37,204 nucleotides of DNA from an uncultured Bacilli bacterium (GTDB lineage: Bacteria > Bacillota_I > Bacilli_A > RF39 > UBA660). Position numbers and translations under genes: made by a program. This document shows, piece by piece, positions 16,153 to 23,813 of the stretch; within the stretch, counting starts at the first letter, position 1, and each line of letters begins with the position of its first letter. The stretch lies in assembly GCA_944363705.1 (NCBI GenBank), contig CALVUY010000005.1, forward strand, positions 1 through 37,204, in the 5' to 3' direction. The notes below the pieces were generated by a model. It made no database searches. It saw nothing but the letters and a program-made list of their open reading frames with translations, and had not been told where the DNA came from.

Positions 16153-16860
16153 ATGAGTCCAAATATTTTTAGTGTTGTTATAGTTTTATTGATTTTACTC
16201 TGTGGGGTTTTAGGAAGTAAGAGGGGAATACTTAAAGAACTGGTTATAATTGTTGGAACAATTGTTGTCTTTGTATTAGCTTTCTTTTTGAAAGACTTTA
16301 TTGCTGGTTTCTTTTGTACCTATTTGCCATTCTTTAATTTTAGAATACCTTTAGGTAATTTAGTTAGTTTAAATATTATATTCTATCAATTAGTAGCATT
16401 TTTATTGATAGTTATAGTATTAAGATTAATATTACAAATACTAATAGATGTTACAGGTATATTTAGTAAGATTATTAATGCAACAATAATACTTGCTCTA
16501 CCTAATAAACTATTAGGGTTTGTAGTAGGACTATTAGAAGGATATATCTTAATGTTTATCATTCTTAATGTTATTGCAATACCTATGAGTGGAAGCGAAT
16601 TATTTATGTCTTCAGGTGTTAGAAGGTTTATTGTTAATGATACTCCAGTACTTAAAGATTGTTTAGGAGGCTTGAATTATGCAATTGAAGATGTACTTAG
16701 TTTAAGTAGTGAAGATGATAGAAATACTAATGATTTAAAAGTAATTGATATTATGCTAAAATATGATGTAGTTTCTACTGGTTTTATGGATGATGTTAAA
16801 GAAACTGGTAAACTTGATGATATTTCTGGACTTGATAGTGTAATAGATAAATATAGATAG
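16153..16860 (+). CDS. CvpA-family membrane protein
   Basis: A 235-residue integral membrane protein of the CvpA (colicin V production) family, whose members have been tied to envelope maintenance and secretion without a settled biochemical role. Four hydrophobic segments are visible at about 5-22, 28-50, 68-92 and 112-137. The GxxRGxxKEL-like loop after the first (LGSKRGILKELVIIVG) is typical. The last 70 residues are soluble and acidic. The ribosome site is gaggaaggtg. An 8-bp gap separates it from trxA, so the two form a small operon. Confidence 0.88.
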   Translation: MSPNIFSVVIVLLILLCGVLGSKRGILKELVIIVGTIVVFVLAFFLKDFIAGFFCTYLPFFNFRIPLGNLVSLNIIFYQLVAFLLIVIVLRLILQILIDVTGIFSKIINATIILALPNKLLGFVVGLLEGYILMFIILNVIAIPMSGSELFMSSGVRRFIVNDTPVLKDCLGGLNYAIEDVLSLSSEDDRNTNDLKVIDIMLKYDVVSTGFMDDVKETGKLDDISGLDSVIDKYR

Positions 16861-16868
16861 GAGGAAAT

Positions 16869-17174
16869 ATGAATTATTTAGAAAATGTTAATGATTTTGA
16901 AAATTTAATTAAAGAAGGAGATGTTTTAGTAGATTTCTTTGCTACTTGGTGTGGACCATGTAAGATGTTAAGCCCAGTGCTAGAAGAAATAGCTGAAAAA
17001 TTTCCGAGAATAAAAGTAGTTAAAGTAGATATTGATAAGTTTGATGACTTAACAAGAGCTCATGGTATTATGAGTGTACCTACTATAGAAGTATATAGAA
17101 ATGGTACTTTAGTTAAAAAAGAAGTAGGTTATCATAATCTAGATGAAATAGTATCTTGGTTACCAAGGGACTAG
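16869..17174 (+). CDS. trxA: Thioredoxin
   Basis: Small cytoplasmic disulfide reductase, 101 residues. The active site WCGPC (Cys28 and Cys31) lies in DFFATWCGPCKMLSP. The cis-Pro loop SVPTIEVYRNG and the expected VDIDK strand are present. There is no signal peptide or membrane anchor. The ribosome site aggagg overlaps the cvpA stop, and the terminator overlaps its own stop codon. Confidence 0.95.
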   Translation: MNYLENVNDFENLIKEGDVLVDFFATWCGPCKMLSPVLEEIAEKFPRIKVVKVDIDKFDDLTRAHGIMSVPTIEVYRNGTLVKKEVGYHNLDEIVSWLPRD

Positions 17175-17192
17175 TAAAAACTAGTCTTTTTT
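17169..17192 (+). terminator. Rho-independent terminator of cvpA-trxA
   Basis: A GACTAG / CTAGTC stem with a TAAAAA loop and six Ts; the 5' arm contains the trxA stop codon. Confidence 0.85.
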
Positions 17193-17199
17193 CTTTGAT

Positions 17200-17249
17200 G
17201 CAACCAAAAATTTACATAAATTAACTAAAAATTGGTGGGCCGCAACCAA
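17200..17249 (+). repeat. GCAACCAA direct repeats, candidate operator of the XRE regulator
   Basis: GCAACCAA occurs at 17200-17207 and 17242-17249, 42 bp apart (four helical turns). The second copy also forms an inverted repeat with TTGGT at 17232-17236. The position just before a DNA-binding regulator suggests an autoregulatory site. No convincing promoter boxes were found. Confidence 0.4.
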
Positions 17250-17283
17250 GTTTTTTGATAAATTCTAAACAGAGGTGAGAAAA

Positions 17284-18660
17284 ATGAATTTTGCTAGTAA
17301 TTTGCAAAAGTTAAGAAAAAAAGAAAATATGTCTCAAGAAGCATTAGCTGAAAAGCTTGATGTAACTAGACAATCTGTATCTAAATGGGAAAGTGGATCG
17401 AGTTATCCAGAGATGGATAAATTAATTTCTATTTGTAAGATATTTAATGTAGATATGGATACCTTAGTAAATGGAGATGTTTTAGATGAGAAAAAACAAG
17501 ATAAAGAGACTACTATTAATACTAAAGATTTATTAGATAAGTTTAATACTTTAATGAAAAAGATAGTTTGTCTATTTGAGAGTATGAGTTTTAAAGAGAT
17601 AATAGAGTTTTTAGTAACAGTATTTCTTTTAACAATTATTATTTTAATAGGGACTATACCTAAAGATATTATAGAGAATCTAATAGGAGATGGTCTTTTA
17701 TATGATATTGCATATGTAGGACCTGTCTTAAATACTATATTTTGTTTAATAATAGATATCTTATATAGTGTATTCGCTATAGTAGTATTTATCTATGTAT
17801 TAAAAATTAAATACTTAGATAGAATTAAGATAAAAGAAGAGACTAATAAAGAGATAGTGGTAAAAGAAAAAGAGAAAAGAGTAGAAGAAGTAGAGAAAGT
17901 TATTATTAAAGATAATAATAGTAATTCTTTAACAAGAACACTTGCTAAAATAATTATTTATATAATTAAGTTCTTTGTAGTATGCTTTTTAATAGGACCA
18001 CTAATTTGTATTGTAGCACTTGCAGTAATGTTAGGTTTTGAAGTGTTATTTGTTATTAAAGGACTACCTTTAATAGGAATACTTTTATGGACAATTGCAG
18101 GTATAATAATTAGTGCATTATGTTTTGAAGTACCACTTAATTTTGTTATTAATCATAAGAATAATTATAAAAGGGTAATGATTACATTACTTATATCACT
18201 AATAATAATTATTATAGGTTCTATTATCTTTGCTTTTGAGTTTTTCTCTTTAACTTATGTAGATAGTCTACCTATTGATATTAAGACTAAAGAGATAACT
18301 GAAACATTACCTATGACAAATGATTTTAAGACTATAGGATATTATCATAATGATATAGAATATGTTGTAGATGATAATCTAACAGATAAAATAGAGGTAA
18401 CAGTTACTTATTATGACTATTTAGTAGATTATAATATAGAAGTAGAATTACATAATGATAATTTATTAGTCTATATGGATAACCCTAAAGAATTTAGTTT
18501 TAAGGATGCTTTAGATGAAATAAGTGCTGATATTAAAGATGGTAAGATCTATAATTATGATAGGTTAAATGAATATAAAGTTACTATAAAAACTAGTAGT
18601 AATAATATAGATATAATAAAGAATAATAATAAAGAATTCTTTAATGAAAATAATTCCTAG
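17284..18660 (+). CDS. Membrane-anchored XRE-family regulator
   Basis: A 458-residue protein joining a DNA-binding domain to a membrane module. Residues 1-60 form a Cro/C1-type helix-turn-helix (LRKKENMSQEALAEKLDVTR, then SVSKWESGSSYP). Hydrophobic segments follow at about 105-125 and 145-170, then a Lys/Glu-rich coil (about 175-210), three more segments at about 222-245, 250-275 and 290-312, and a hydrophilic tail (313-458) that should lie outside if the segments are as counted. This fits regulators that sense membrane or external conditions; the signal is unknown. ATG 17284 is preferred to an in-frame GTG at 17275 because agaggtgag then serves as ribosome site. The gene is monocistronic and overlaps yigZ by 4 bp, tail to tail. 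Confidence 0.8.
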   Translation: MNFASNLQKLRKKENMSQEALAEKLDVTRQSVSKWESGSSYPEMDKLISICKIFNVDMDTLVNGDVLDEKKQDKETTINTKDLLDKFNTLMKKIVCLFESMSFKEIIEFLVTVFLLTIIILIGTIPKDIIENLIGDGLLYDIAYVGPVLNTIFCLIIDILYSVFAIVVFIYVLKIKYLDRIKIKEETNKEIVVKEKEKRVEEVEKVIIKDNNSNSLTRTLAKIIIYIIKFFVVCFLIGPLICIVALAVMLGFEVLFVIKGLPLIGILLWTIAGIIISALCFEVPLNFVINHKNNYKRVMITLLISLIIIIIGSIIFAFEFFSLTYVDSLPIDIKTKEITETLPMTNDFKTIGYYHNDIEYVVDDNLTDKIEVTVTYYDYLVDYNIEVELHNDNLLVYMDNPKEFSFKDALDEISADIKDGKIYNYDRLNEYKVTIKTSSNNIDIIKNNNKEFFNENNS

Positions 18661-18681
18661 TTAAGTTTAGGAATTGTTTTT
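18652..18681 (+). terminator. Terminator between the convergent XRE and yigZ genes
   Basis: AATTCCTA / TAGGAATT is an 8-bp stem with an 8-base loop followed by gtttttt. It spans both stop codons, which share CTAG. Confidence 0.75.
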
Positions 18682-19238
18682 TCATGCTTATAGTTAATAG
18701 TTACTAAGTTAGAGATACTATCTAATACTTCTTTAGTAGTTTCTATTATATAAGTACAGTTTTCTTCATATGATTTATTTTTAATAATACTATCTTTAAG
18801 TAAGTAGTTAATCTCTTTTTCATTAGAATATGGAAATGTAATAGAAGCCTCTATTCCTTTAATTAACTCTACTAAAGTAGATTTATTAATAACTTCTTTA
18901 CAAGTATTAGAATAGGCTCTAATTAAGCCTCCAGGTCCTAATTTAATACCTCCAAAGTATCTTATTACTACTACTAAGACATTAACTAAATCATTACCTT
19001 CTATTACATTTAAAATAGGTATACCTGCTGTCTTATTAGGTTCACCATCATCACTGAATCCTTTATCATTAAGGAAGGTAAAGGCATAACAATAATGAGT
19101 CGCATTTCTATATTCTTCTTTTAATTTATTTAAATTATTCTTTATATCATCTTTAGACTCTATAGGAATAATAATTCCTATGAATTTAGAATTCTTAATA
19201 GTAGTTTCATATATTTCTTTAGTTAAAATACATTTCAT
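18657..19238 (-). CDS. yigZ: YigZ/IMPACT-family protein
   Basis: A 193-residue member of the YigZ/IMPACT (UPF0029) family; eukaryotic IMPACT acts in translational control, while the bacterial role is poorly defined. The conserved core shows ATHYCYAF, SDDGEPNKTAGIPIL and VVVIRYFGGIKLGPGGLIRAY. A C-terminal ferredoxin-like DUF1949 domain is expected at about 135-193. The minus-strand ribosome site is gaaaggaac, and a minus-strand TATAAT lies at 19259-19264. Confidence 0.92.
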   Translation of the reverse strand: MKCILTKEIYETTIKNSKFIGIIIPIESKDDIKNNLNKLKEEYRNATHYCYAFTFLNDKGFSDDGEPNKTAGIPILNVIEGNDLVNVLVVVIRYFGGIKLGPGGLIRAYSNTCKEVINKSTLVELIKGIEASITFPYSNEKEINYLLKDSIIKNKSYEENCTYIIETTKEVLDSISNLVTINYKHEKTIPKLN

Positions 19239-19307
19239 AATAAGTTCCTTTCATATTTATTATAACTTAATTTTACACTTATGGAAAATAAAATGTAAAT
19301 AAGCTAC

Positions 19308-19337
19308 TTGCATTACCCTTATATTTTGATTTATAAT
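19308..19337 (+). promoter_or_regulatory. Candidate promoter for the surface-protein gene
   Basis: TTGCAT (19308-19313), an 18-bp spacer and TATAAT (19332-19337). The transcript leader would be about 65 nt. The ribosome site aaggagaga precedes the start. Confidence 0.45.
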
Positions 19338-19409
19338 TTGATTATAAAGATAAGATAAGTATTATTATTATCAAGTTGGTTATATTAAGTATTAAGGAGA
19401 GAAACTAAG

Positions 19410-21128
19410 ATGAAGAAAAAGGAAAATATTATAATAATAGTAGTGTTAGTAGTAATGATACTAGCGATAGTAGGAGTAAGTTATGCGGCCTTTAGTTATA
19501 GTAGAACAGGTAGTAAAGTAAACTCTATAACGACAGGTTCTATTACAATGACTTATAAAGAGACAGATAATACAATAAGTTTAAATGGAGCCTTACCAAC
19601 AACAGATAAGACAGGAACTGTTAGATTAAATCCAGGAGAGTACTTTGACTTTAGTGTAAGTAGTGAAATAACAGGTGATGTAAATATCAACTATGAGATA
19701 TCTGCTAAAAAAGAAGATGGTAATACTATAGGTGGAGAATATATAAAGTTATATCTAACTAGATTAACAGATGATGGAGAAGAAGAATTAATGAGTCCAG
19801 AGACTTATAATGAAGAGGAAAGTTCTAATAGTTATACAGGAAGACCATCAGGAGAGATGAGCTTATATACAAGCAGTATGAACTCTAGTGAAAGTAATAA
19901 CTATAGATTAAGAATGTATGTAACAGAAGAATATAATCCACAAGGAGATGGAGGAGGATTAGAGTTTAGTGTACAGATAAATGTATATGGATTAGCAGGA
20001 GATAAGTATGTACCATTAACAACTAAAAAAATACTAGAAGATAATGAGTTACAGGAAGAGACAACAAATATGTTTAATTATGCAAGTAATGGAAGTTATA
20101 TAAGTTCGTTTGATCTTGAATATGGTCCACAATATGGAAGTGAACCTAGTCAAGTAACAAATGGTTTATATAGTATGGAAGATGAAGATGGAACAAGTTA
20201 TTATTATAGAGGTGCAGTAGATAATAACAATGTTCAATTTGGAGAATATCAAAGTGATTATTATGTATATAACTATGGTAGTAGATATTTCCAAAGTTTA
20301 GAATCTTGCCAAGAATATAATAGTAGTTGTAGTGAAAGTAATAGAGTAAAACTTGCAAGTGCAGGAGATAAGATGTACTGGAAGATAGTAAGAGTAAACG
20401 GAGATGGAAGTTTAAGATTAATATATAATGGGACAAGTGTAAATCCAGATAATAGTGATTTAGCCCATTCTTATGCAGTAGGAGTAAGTCCATATAATTT
20501 AGACTATGATGATCCAAAATACACGGGATATACCTACGATAATGGAACAGATTCATTTATAAAAAAAGAAGTAGATACATGGTATAAAAATACATTAGGA
20601 AGTAGTATTTATGATAGTGAGGTAATAGGAGGCAGGTTCTGTAGTGATAGTAGTGGATATAAGAATGCTAGTGAATATGACATCTTAGAAGCAATGTTTG
20701 GAGATTTAACAAACGTTTATATGTATTCCAGTATGGGAGACAGATTAGCAAATTTTATGAAAAATAGTCCAGGAAACAATGCTCCAACATTGAAATGCCC
20801 TTCAACAAGTGAAAGCTATGGAGGGAGTTACAGATTAAAAGCAGGATTAATAACAGCGGATGAGTTAGTATTAGCAGGTGAAAGTATGTATGTAGTAGGA
20901 AATAGTTATTTAAACCCAGGAGATTCTCAGATGTGGTATTGGAGTATGACGCCGGCCGGTTTCTTTGATGGTTATGCTTATGTTTGGTATGAAAGTAAGT
21001 ATCCTGATACCACTCCTGTTTTTACTTCTAATTTGATTAGATATATACGTCCAGTTATCAATGTGACCACTGAAAACGAGTTTACAAGTGGAGATGGAAC
21101 TGCTAGTAGTCCATATGTAATAAGTTAG
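19410..21128 (+). CDS. Secreted surface protein with SipW/TasA-type leader and variable-looking C-terminus
   Basis: A 572-residue exported protein. The start KKKENIIIIVVLV and VGVSYAAFSYSRTGS resemble leaders processed by SipW-type signal peptidases, as in TasA and camelysin, followed by the usual beta-rich segment (SITTGSITMTYKE) to about residue 195. Residues 300-570 form a second module (YWKIVRVNGDGSLRLIYNG, GGRFCSDSSG, YRLKAGLITADELVLAG, MWYWSMTP, RYIRPVINV, GTASSPYVIS) resembling C-type-lectin/FGE-like surface domains I have seen at this kind of C-terminus. No sortase motif or second anchor is visible, and no sipW gene is in the window. Codon choice changes abruptly near codon 514. The function is unknown; adhesion or matrix formation is a guess. 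Confidence 0.8.
   Translation: MKKKENIIIIVVLVVMILAIVGVSYAAFSYSRTGSKVNSITTGSITMTYKETDNTISLNGALPTTDKTGTVRLNPGEYFDFSVSSEITGDVNINYEISAKKEDGNTIGGEYIKLYLTRLTDDGEEELMSPETYNEEESSNSYTGRPSGEMSLYTSSMNSSESNNYRLRMYVTEEYNPQGDGGGLEFSVQINVYGLAGDKYVPLTTKKILEDNELQEETTNMFNYASNGSYISSFDLEYGPQYGSEPSQVTNGLYSMEDEDGTSYYYRGAVDNNNVQFGEYQSDYYVYNYGSRYFQSLESCQEYNSSCSESNRVKLASAGDKMYWKIVRVNGDGSLRLIYNGTSVNPDNSDLAHSYAVGVSPYNLDYDDPKYTGYTYDNGTDSFIKKEVDTWYKNTLGSSIYDSEVIGGRFCSDSSGYKNASEYDILEAMFGDLTNVYMYSSMGDRLANFMKNSPGNNAPTLKCPSTSESYGGSYRLKAGLITADELVLAGESMYVVGNSYLNPGDSQMWYWSMTPAGFFDGYAYVWYESKYPDTTPVFTSNLIRYIRPVINVTTENEFTSGDGTASSPYVIS
20949..21080 (+). other. C-terminal cassette with distinct codon usage, candidate variable region
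   Basis: These 44 codons between SM and FTSGDGT include 32 ending in C or T. They use CCG, CCT, GGT, GTT, ACC and ACT, whereas the preceding part of the same gene mostly uses CCA, GGA, GTA and ACA. The GC-rich CGCCGGCCGG stands out in the local sequence. The encoded residues are rich in Phe, Tyr and Trp. Runs of NNY codons are what diversity-generating retroelements leave when AAY template codons are mutated at A, but no template or reverse transcriptase is in the window. Confidence 0.45.
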
Positions 21129-21150
21129 ATACTATATATATTTTGTTATG

Positions 21151-21190
21151 AACTGATAAATATATTTTTGATGATATTTGTCAGTTTTTT
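21151..21190 (+). terminator. Strong terminator after the surface-protein gene
   Basis: A 13-bp stem (AACTGATAAATAT / ATATTTGTCAGTT with one T-G pair), a 10-base loop and a T-run. Confidence 0.85.
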
Positions 21191-21210
21191 CTTTCTTTTT
21201 GACTTATAAA

Positions 21211-21219
21211 TGCTATAAT
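21211..21219 (+). promoter_or_regulatory. Extended -10 promoter of the comN-secDF unit
   Basis: TGCTATAAT is a full extended -10 match 31 bp before the start; the -35 region is T-rich without a clear box. The ribosome site is aaggagatg. Confidence 0.65.
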
Positions 21220-21250
21220 ATTATTAGTTTGGTAGTAAGGAGATGTCTTT

Positions 21251-21517
21251 ATGGATTTTACCTTTAATAGTAAAGAAGAACTATATCAGATGATAGAACC
21301 TGCTTTGGATGCTAAGAAAAGTGAATTAGATAGATTAGGATATCGTTATATTCATAAAAATGATGTCTGGAACTATCTAATACTAACTAAGTGGTCTAAA
21401 GCTCATAATTTAGAACTTAATGATATTGTTAGTGATATCTTAAATTGTGATAATAAGCTATTAAATAATTACCTTAAAGATAATCTTGCCAAAAGAGAAA
21501 ATATAGAAATTATATAA
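21251..21517 (+). CDS. Post-transcriptional regulator, ComN-like
   Basis: An 88-residue soluble protein resembling the small ComN/post-transcriptional regulator family. In Bacillus subtilis ComN affects comE mRNA and localises to the poles and division site. The characteristic core is a helical segment with LDRLGYRYIHKNDVWNYLILTKW (about 27-49) and LNDIVSDILNCDN after it. The family is commonly met next to secDF, which follows here after 23 bp and supports the call. No DNA-binding motif or membrane segment is visible. The name is family-level. Confidence 0.75.
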   Translation: MDFTFNSKEELYQMIEPALDAKKSELDRLGYRYIHKNDVWNYLILTKWSKAHNLELNDIVSDILNCDNKLLNNYLKDNLAKRENIEII

Positions 21518-21540
21518 AGAAGTATAACCGGAGGTATATC

Positions 21541-23790
21541 ATGAAGAAAGAAAAGAAAATTAAAGAGAAAAAGAGTATGTTACTAAAAACAGGATTACTT
21601 GTTGTAATCGCTGCTATCGTATGCTTTTTAATAGTGCCATTATTTAAATCATTAAACTTTGGACTTGATTTACAAGGTGGATTTGAAATACTTTATGAAG
21701 TAAGTCCTATTGATGGAAGTAAAATGACTAAAGATAAGTTAAATGCTACTTATAAGAGTATGCTTAAACGTATTGATACTTTAGGAGTTAGTGAACCTGA
21801 AATTACTTTAGAAGGTAATGATAAGATTCGTGTTAAGCTTGCTGGTGTTACTAATAAAGAGGAAGCTAGAGAGACTCTATCTACTGTTGCAACACTAACA
21901 TTTAGAGATAGTGAAGATAATTTACTTATGTCTAGTGATGTTTTAGATGCAGGAGGTGCTAGACTTACTACAGATGCTAATGGTAGACCTGCTGTTAGTT
22001 TAGCAGTTAAAGATAAAGATACTTTCTATAAAGTAACTAATGCTGTTAAAGACTATGAAAATAACGTAATAGTTATTTGGTTAGATTATAATGAAATGAC
22101 TGATTCTTATGCTAGTGAAGCTAGTATGTGTGGAACTAGTGAAAGTAACTGTATAAGTTCTGCAACTGTTAGTGAGGGCTTTGCTAGTGATGTTATTATT
22201 CAAGGTAACTTTACAGAAGAAGAAGCTAGTAATTTAGTTGACTTAATTAATTCAGGTAGTCTTCCTGCTAAGTTAACTGAAATATCTAGTAAAACAGTTG
22301 GTGCTAGCTTTGGAGATGCAACACTTACTATGACTATGTATGCTGGTATTGCTGGTATACTTGCAATTATTATTTTATTAATTGGTATTTATAACTTTGC
22401 AGGTATTATTTCTGCTGTATCAATACTTCTATATACATTATTTGTATTTGCAGCTTTCTGGCTAATAGGAGGTGTACTAACTCTTCCTGGTATTGCCGCA
22501 TTAATACTTGGTATAGGTATGGCTGTTGATGCTAATGTCTTAACTTATTCTCGTATTAAAGAAGAACTACTTAAGGGGAGAAGTCTAGAGACAGCCTTTA
22601 AAAATGGTAGTAAAGCAAGTTTTGGAACAATCCTTGATGCTAACCTTACAACGCTATTAGTTGCAATTATCATGTTCTATTTAGGAGAATCTAGTGTTAA
22701 AGGATTTGCAACTATGTTAATCATTAATATTATTGTAACGATGGTTACTATGGTTGGTATTACAAGAATCTTAATGAAGATGTTTGTTAAGACTAAATAC
22801 TTTGATAATAAATTGAACTTATTTATTGGTGTTCATGAAGAGAATATAAAAGAAGAAAAGAAGAAACCTACATATAATTATCTAGGTCTTAGTAAATTCT
22901 TCGCTGCCTTTAGTTTGGTAGTAATACTTGCATCAGCTATTATGTTTACCTTTAAAGGAATGAACCTTGGAATAGACTTCCAAGCAGGTAGTGATATTAC
23001 TCTTGCTACAACAGAAGTTAGTGAAAAAGACTTAAGAAGTGATTTAAAAGAGTTAAAACTTGATGAAGTAAGTATTGATGTTACTAGTAGTGAGACTGAT
23101 ATTAGAGTAAGTGATGAATTAAAAGAAGATGAAATAGCAGAAGTAGAGAGTTATTTCCTTGATAAATATAATGCTAGTGTCGATATTGGTGTTGTTTCTA
23201 ATGTTGTTAAACAAGATTTAATTAAGAATGCTATTTTCTCAATAGTTATCTCTTTAATAGGAATTATCCTTTATATTACCTTTAGATTTAAATTTAGTTA
23301 TGGTATCTCATCAGTTATTTGTCTAGTACATGATGCCTTAATGATGGTAGCAAGTATTATTCTTTTAAGAGTAGAAGTAAATTCTATGTTTATTGCAGCA
23401 GTACTTGCAATTATTGGTTATTCAATTAATAATACAATAGTAGTATTTGATAGAGTAAGAGAAAATCTAAAGAAAAAAGATAAAGAAAACTTTAGTAAAG
23501 ATGAACTTAAAGAAGTTGTTAATATAAGTATTAAAGATACAATGGCTAGAAGTATTTATACATCATTAACAACCTTATTACCAGTAATTGCTTTACTTGT
23601 TATGGGAAGTAGAGAAATATTAACCTTTAATGTTGCTATGATAGTAGGATTAATCGCTGGTACTTATTCATCATTATTACTTGCAGGATGGCTTTATGTA
23701 TTCTTTGCAAGTAAAAAGAAAAACAATAATAAAAAGAAAAAGATAGTTAAAGAAGTGAGTGAGAAAACTATTAAAGGTATAAACGATTAA
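21541..23790 (+). CDS. secDF: Protein translocase subunit SecDF (fused)
   Basis: Membrane motor that pulls exported proteins from SecYEG using the proton gradient. SecD and SecF are fused in 749 residues, as in many Bacillota. The SecD half has a first membrane helix (14-36), GLDLQGGFEILYEV at 41-54, a large external domain and GIGMAVDANVLTYSRIKEEL. The SecF half has GIDFQAGSDITL from Gly477 and YSINNTIVVFDRVRENL; the usual GIDFxGG reads GIDFQAG. About twelve hydrophobic segments are present. The C-terminus is Lys-rich and cytoplasmic. The start has the ribosome site cggaggtat. It is part of the comN-secDF-rel run. Confidence 0.97.
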   Translation: MKKEKKIKEKKSMLLKTGLLVVIAAIVCFLIVPLFKSLNFGLDLQGGFEILYEVSPIDGSKMTKDKLNATYKSMLKRIDTLGVSEPEITLEGNDKIRVKLAGVTNKEEARETLSTVATLTFRDSEDNLLMSSDVLDAGGARLTTDANGRPAVSLAVKDKDTFYKVTNAVKDYENNVIVIWLDYNEMTDSYASEASMCGTSESNCISSATVSEGFASDVIIQGNFTEEEASNLVDLINSGSLPAKLTEISSKTVGASFGDATLTMTMYAGIAGILAIIILLIGIYNFAGIISAVSILLYTLFVFAAFWLIGGVLTLPGIAALILGIGMAVDANVLTYSRIKEELLKGRSLETAFKNGSKASFGTILDANLTTLLVAIIMFYLGESSVKGFATMLIINIIVTMVTMVGITRILMKMFVKTKYFDNKLNLFIGVHEENIKEEKKKPTYNYLGLSKFFAAFSLVVILASAIMFTFKGMNLGIDFQAGSDITLATTEVSEKDLRSDLKELKLDEVSIDVTSSETDIRVSDELKEDEIAEVESYFLDKYNASVDIGVVSNVVKQDLIKNAIFSIVISLIGIILYITFRFKFSYGISSVICLVHDALMMVASIILLRVEVNSMFIAAVLAIIGYSINNTIVVFDRVRENLKKKDKENFSKDELKEVVNISIKDTMARSIYTSLTTLLPVIALLVMGSREILTFNVAMIVGLIAGTYSSLLLAGWLYVFFASKKKNNNKKKKIVKEVSEKTIKGIND

Positions 23791-23813
23791 AGTTAAGTAA
23801 AGGGGTGTAAGAC

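Noticed and set aside
20146-20556. A 136-codon minus-strand open frame inside the surface-protein gene
   Set aside because: Its product is mostly Leu, His and Tyr in no family pattern, it has no ribosome site, and it mirrors the codon bias of the real gene.
19410-21190. A complete diversity-generating retroelement
   Set aside because: No reverse transcriptase, accessory gene or template repeat is present in the window; only the codon pattern of the target end is suggestive.
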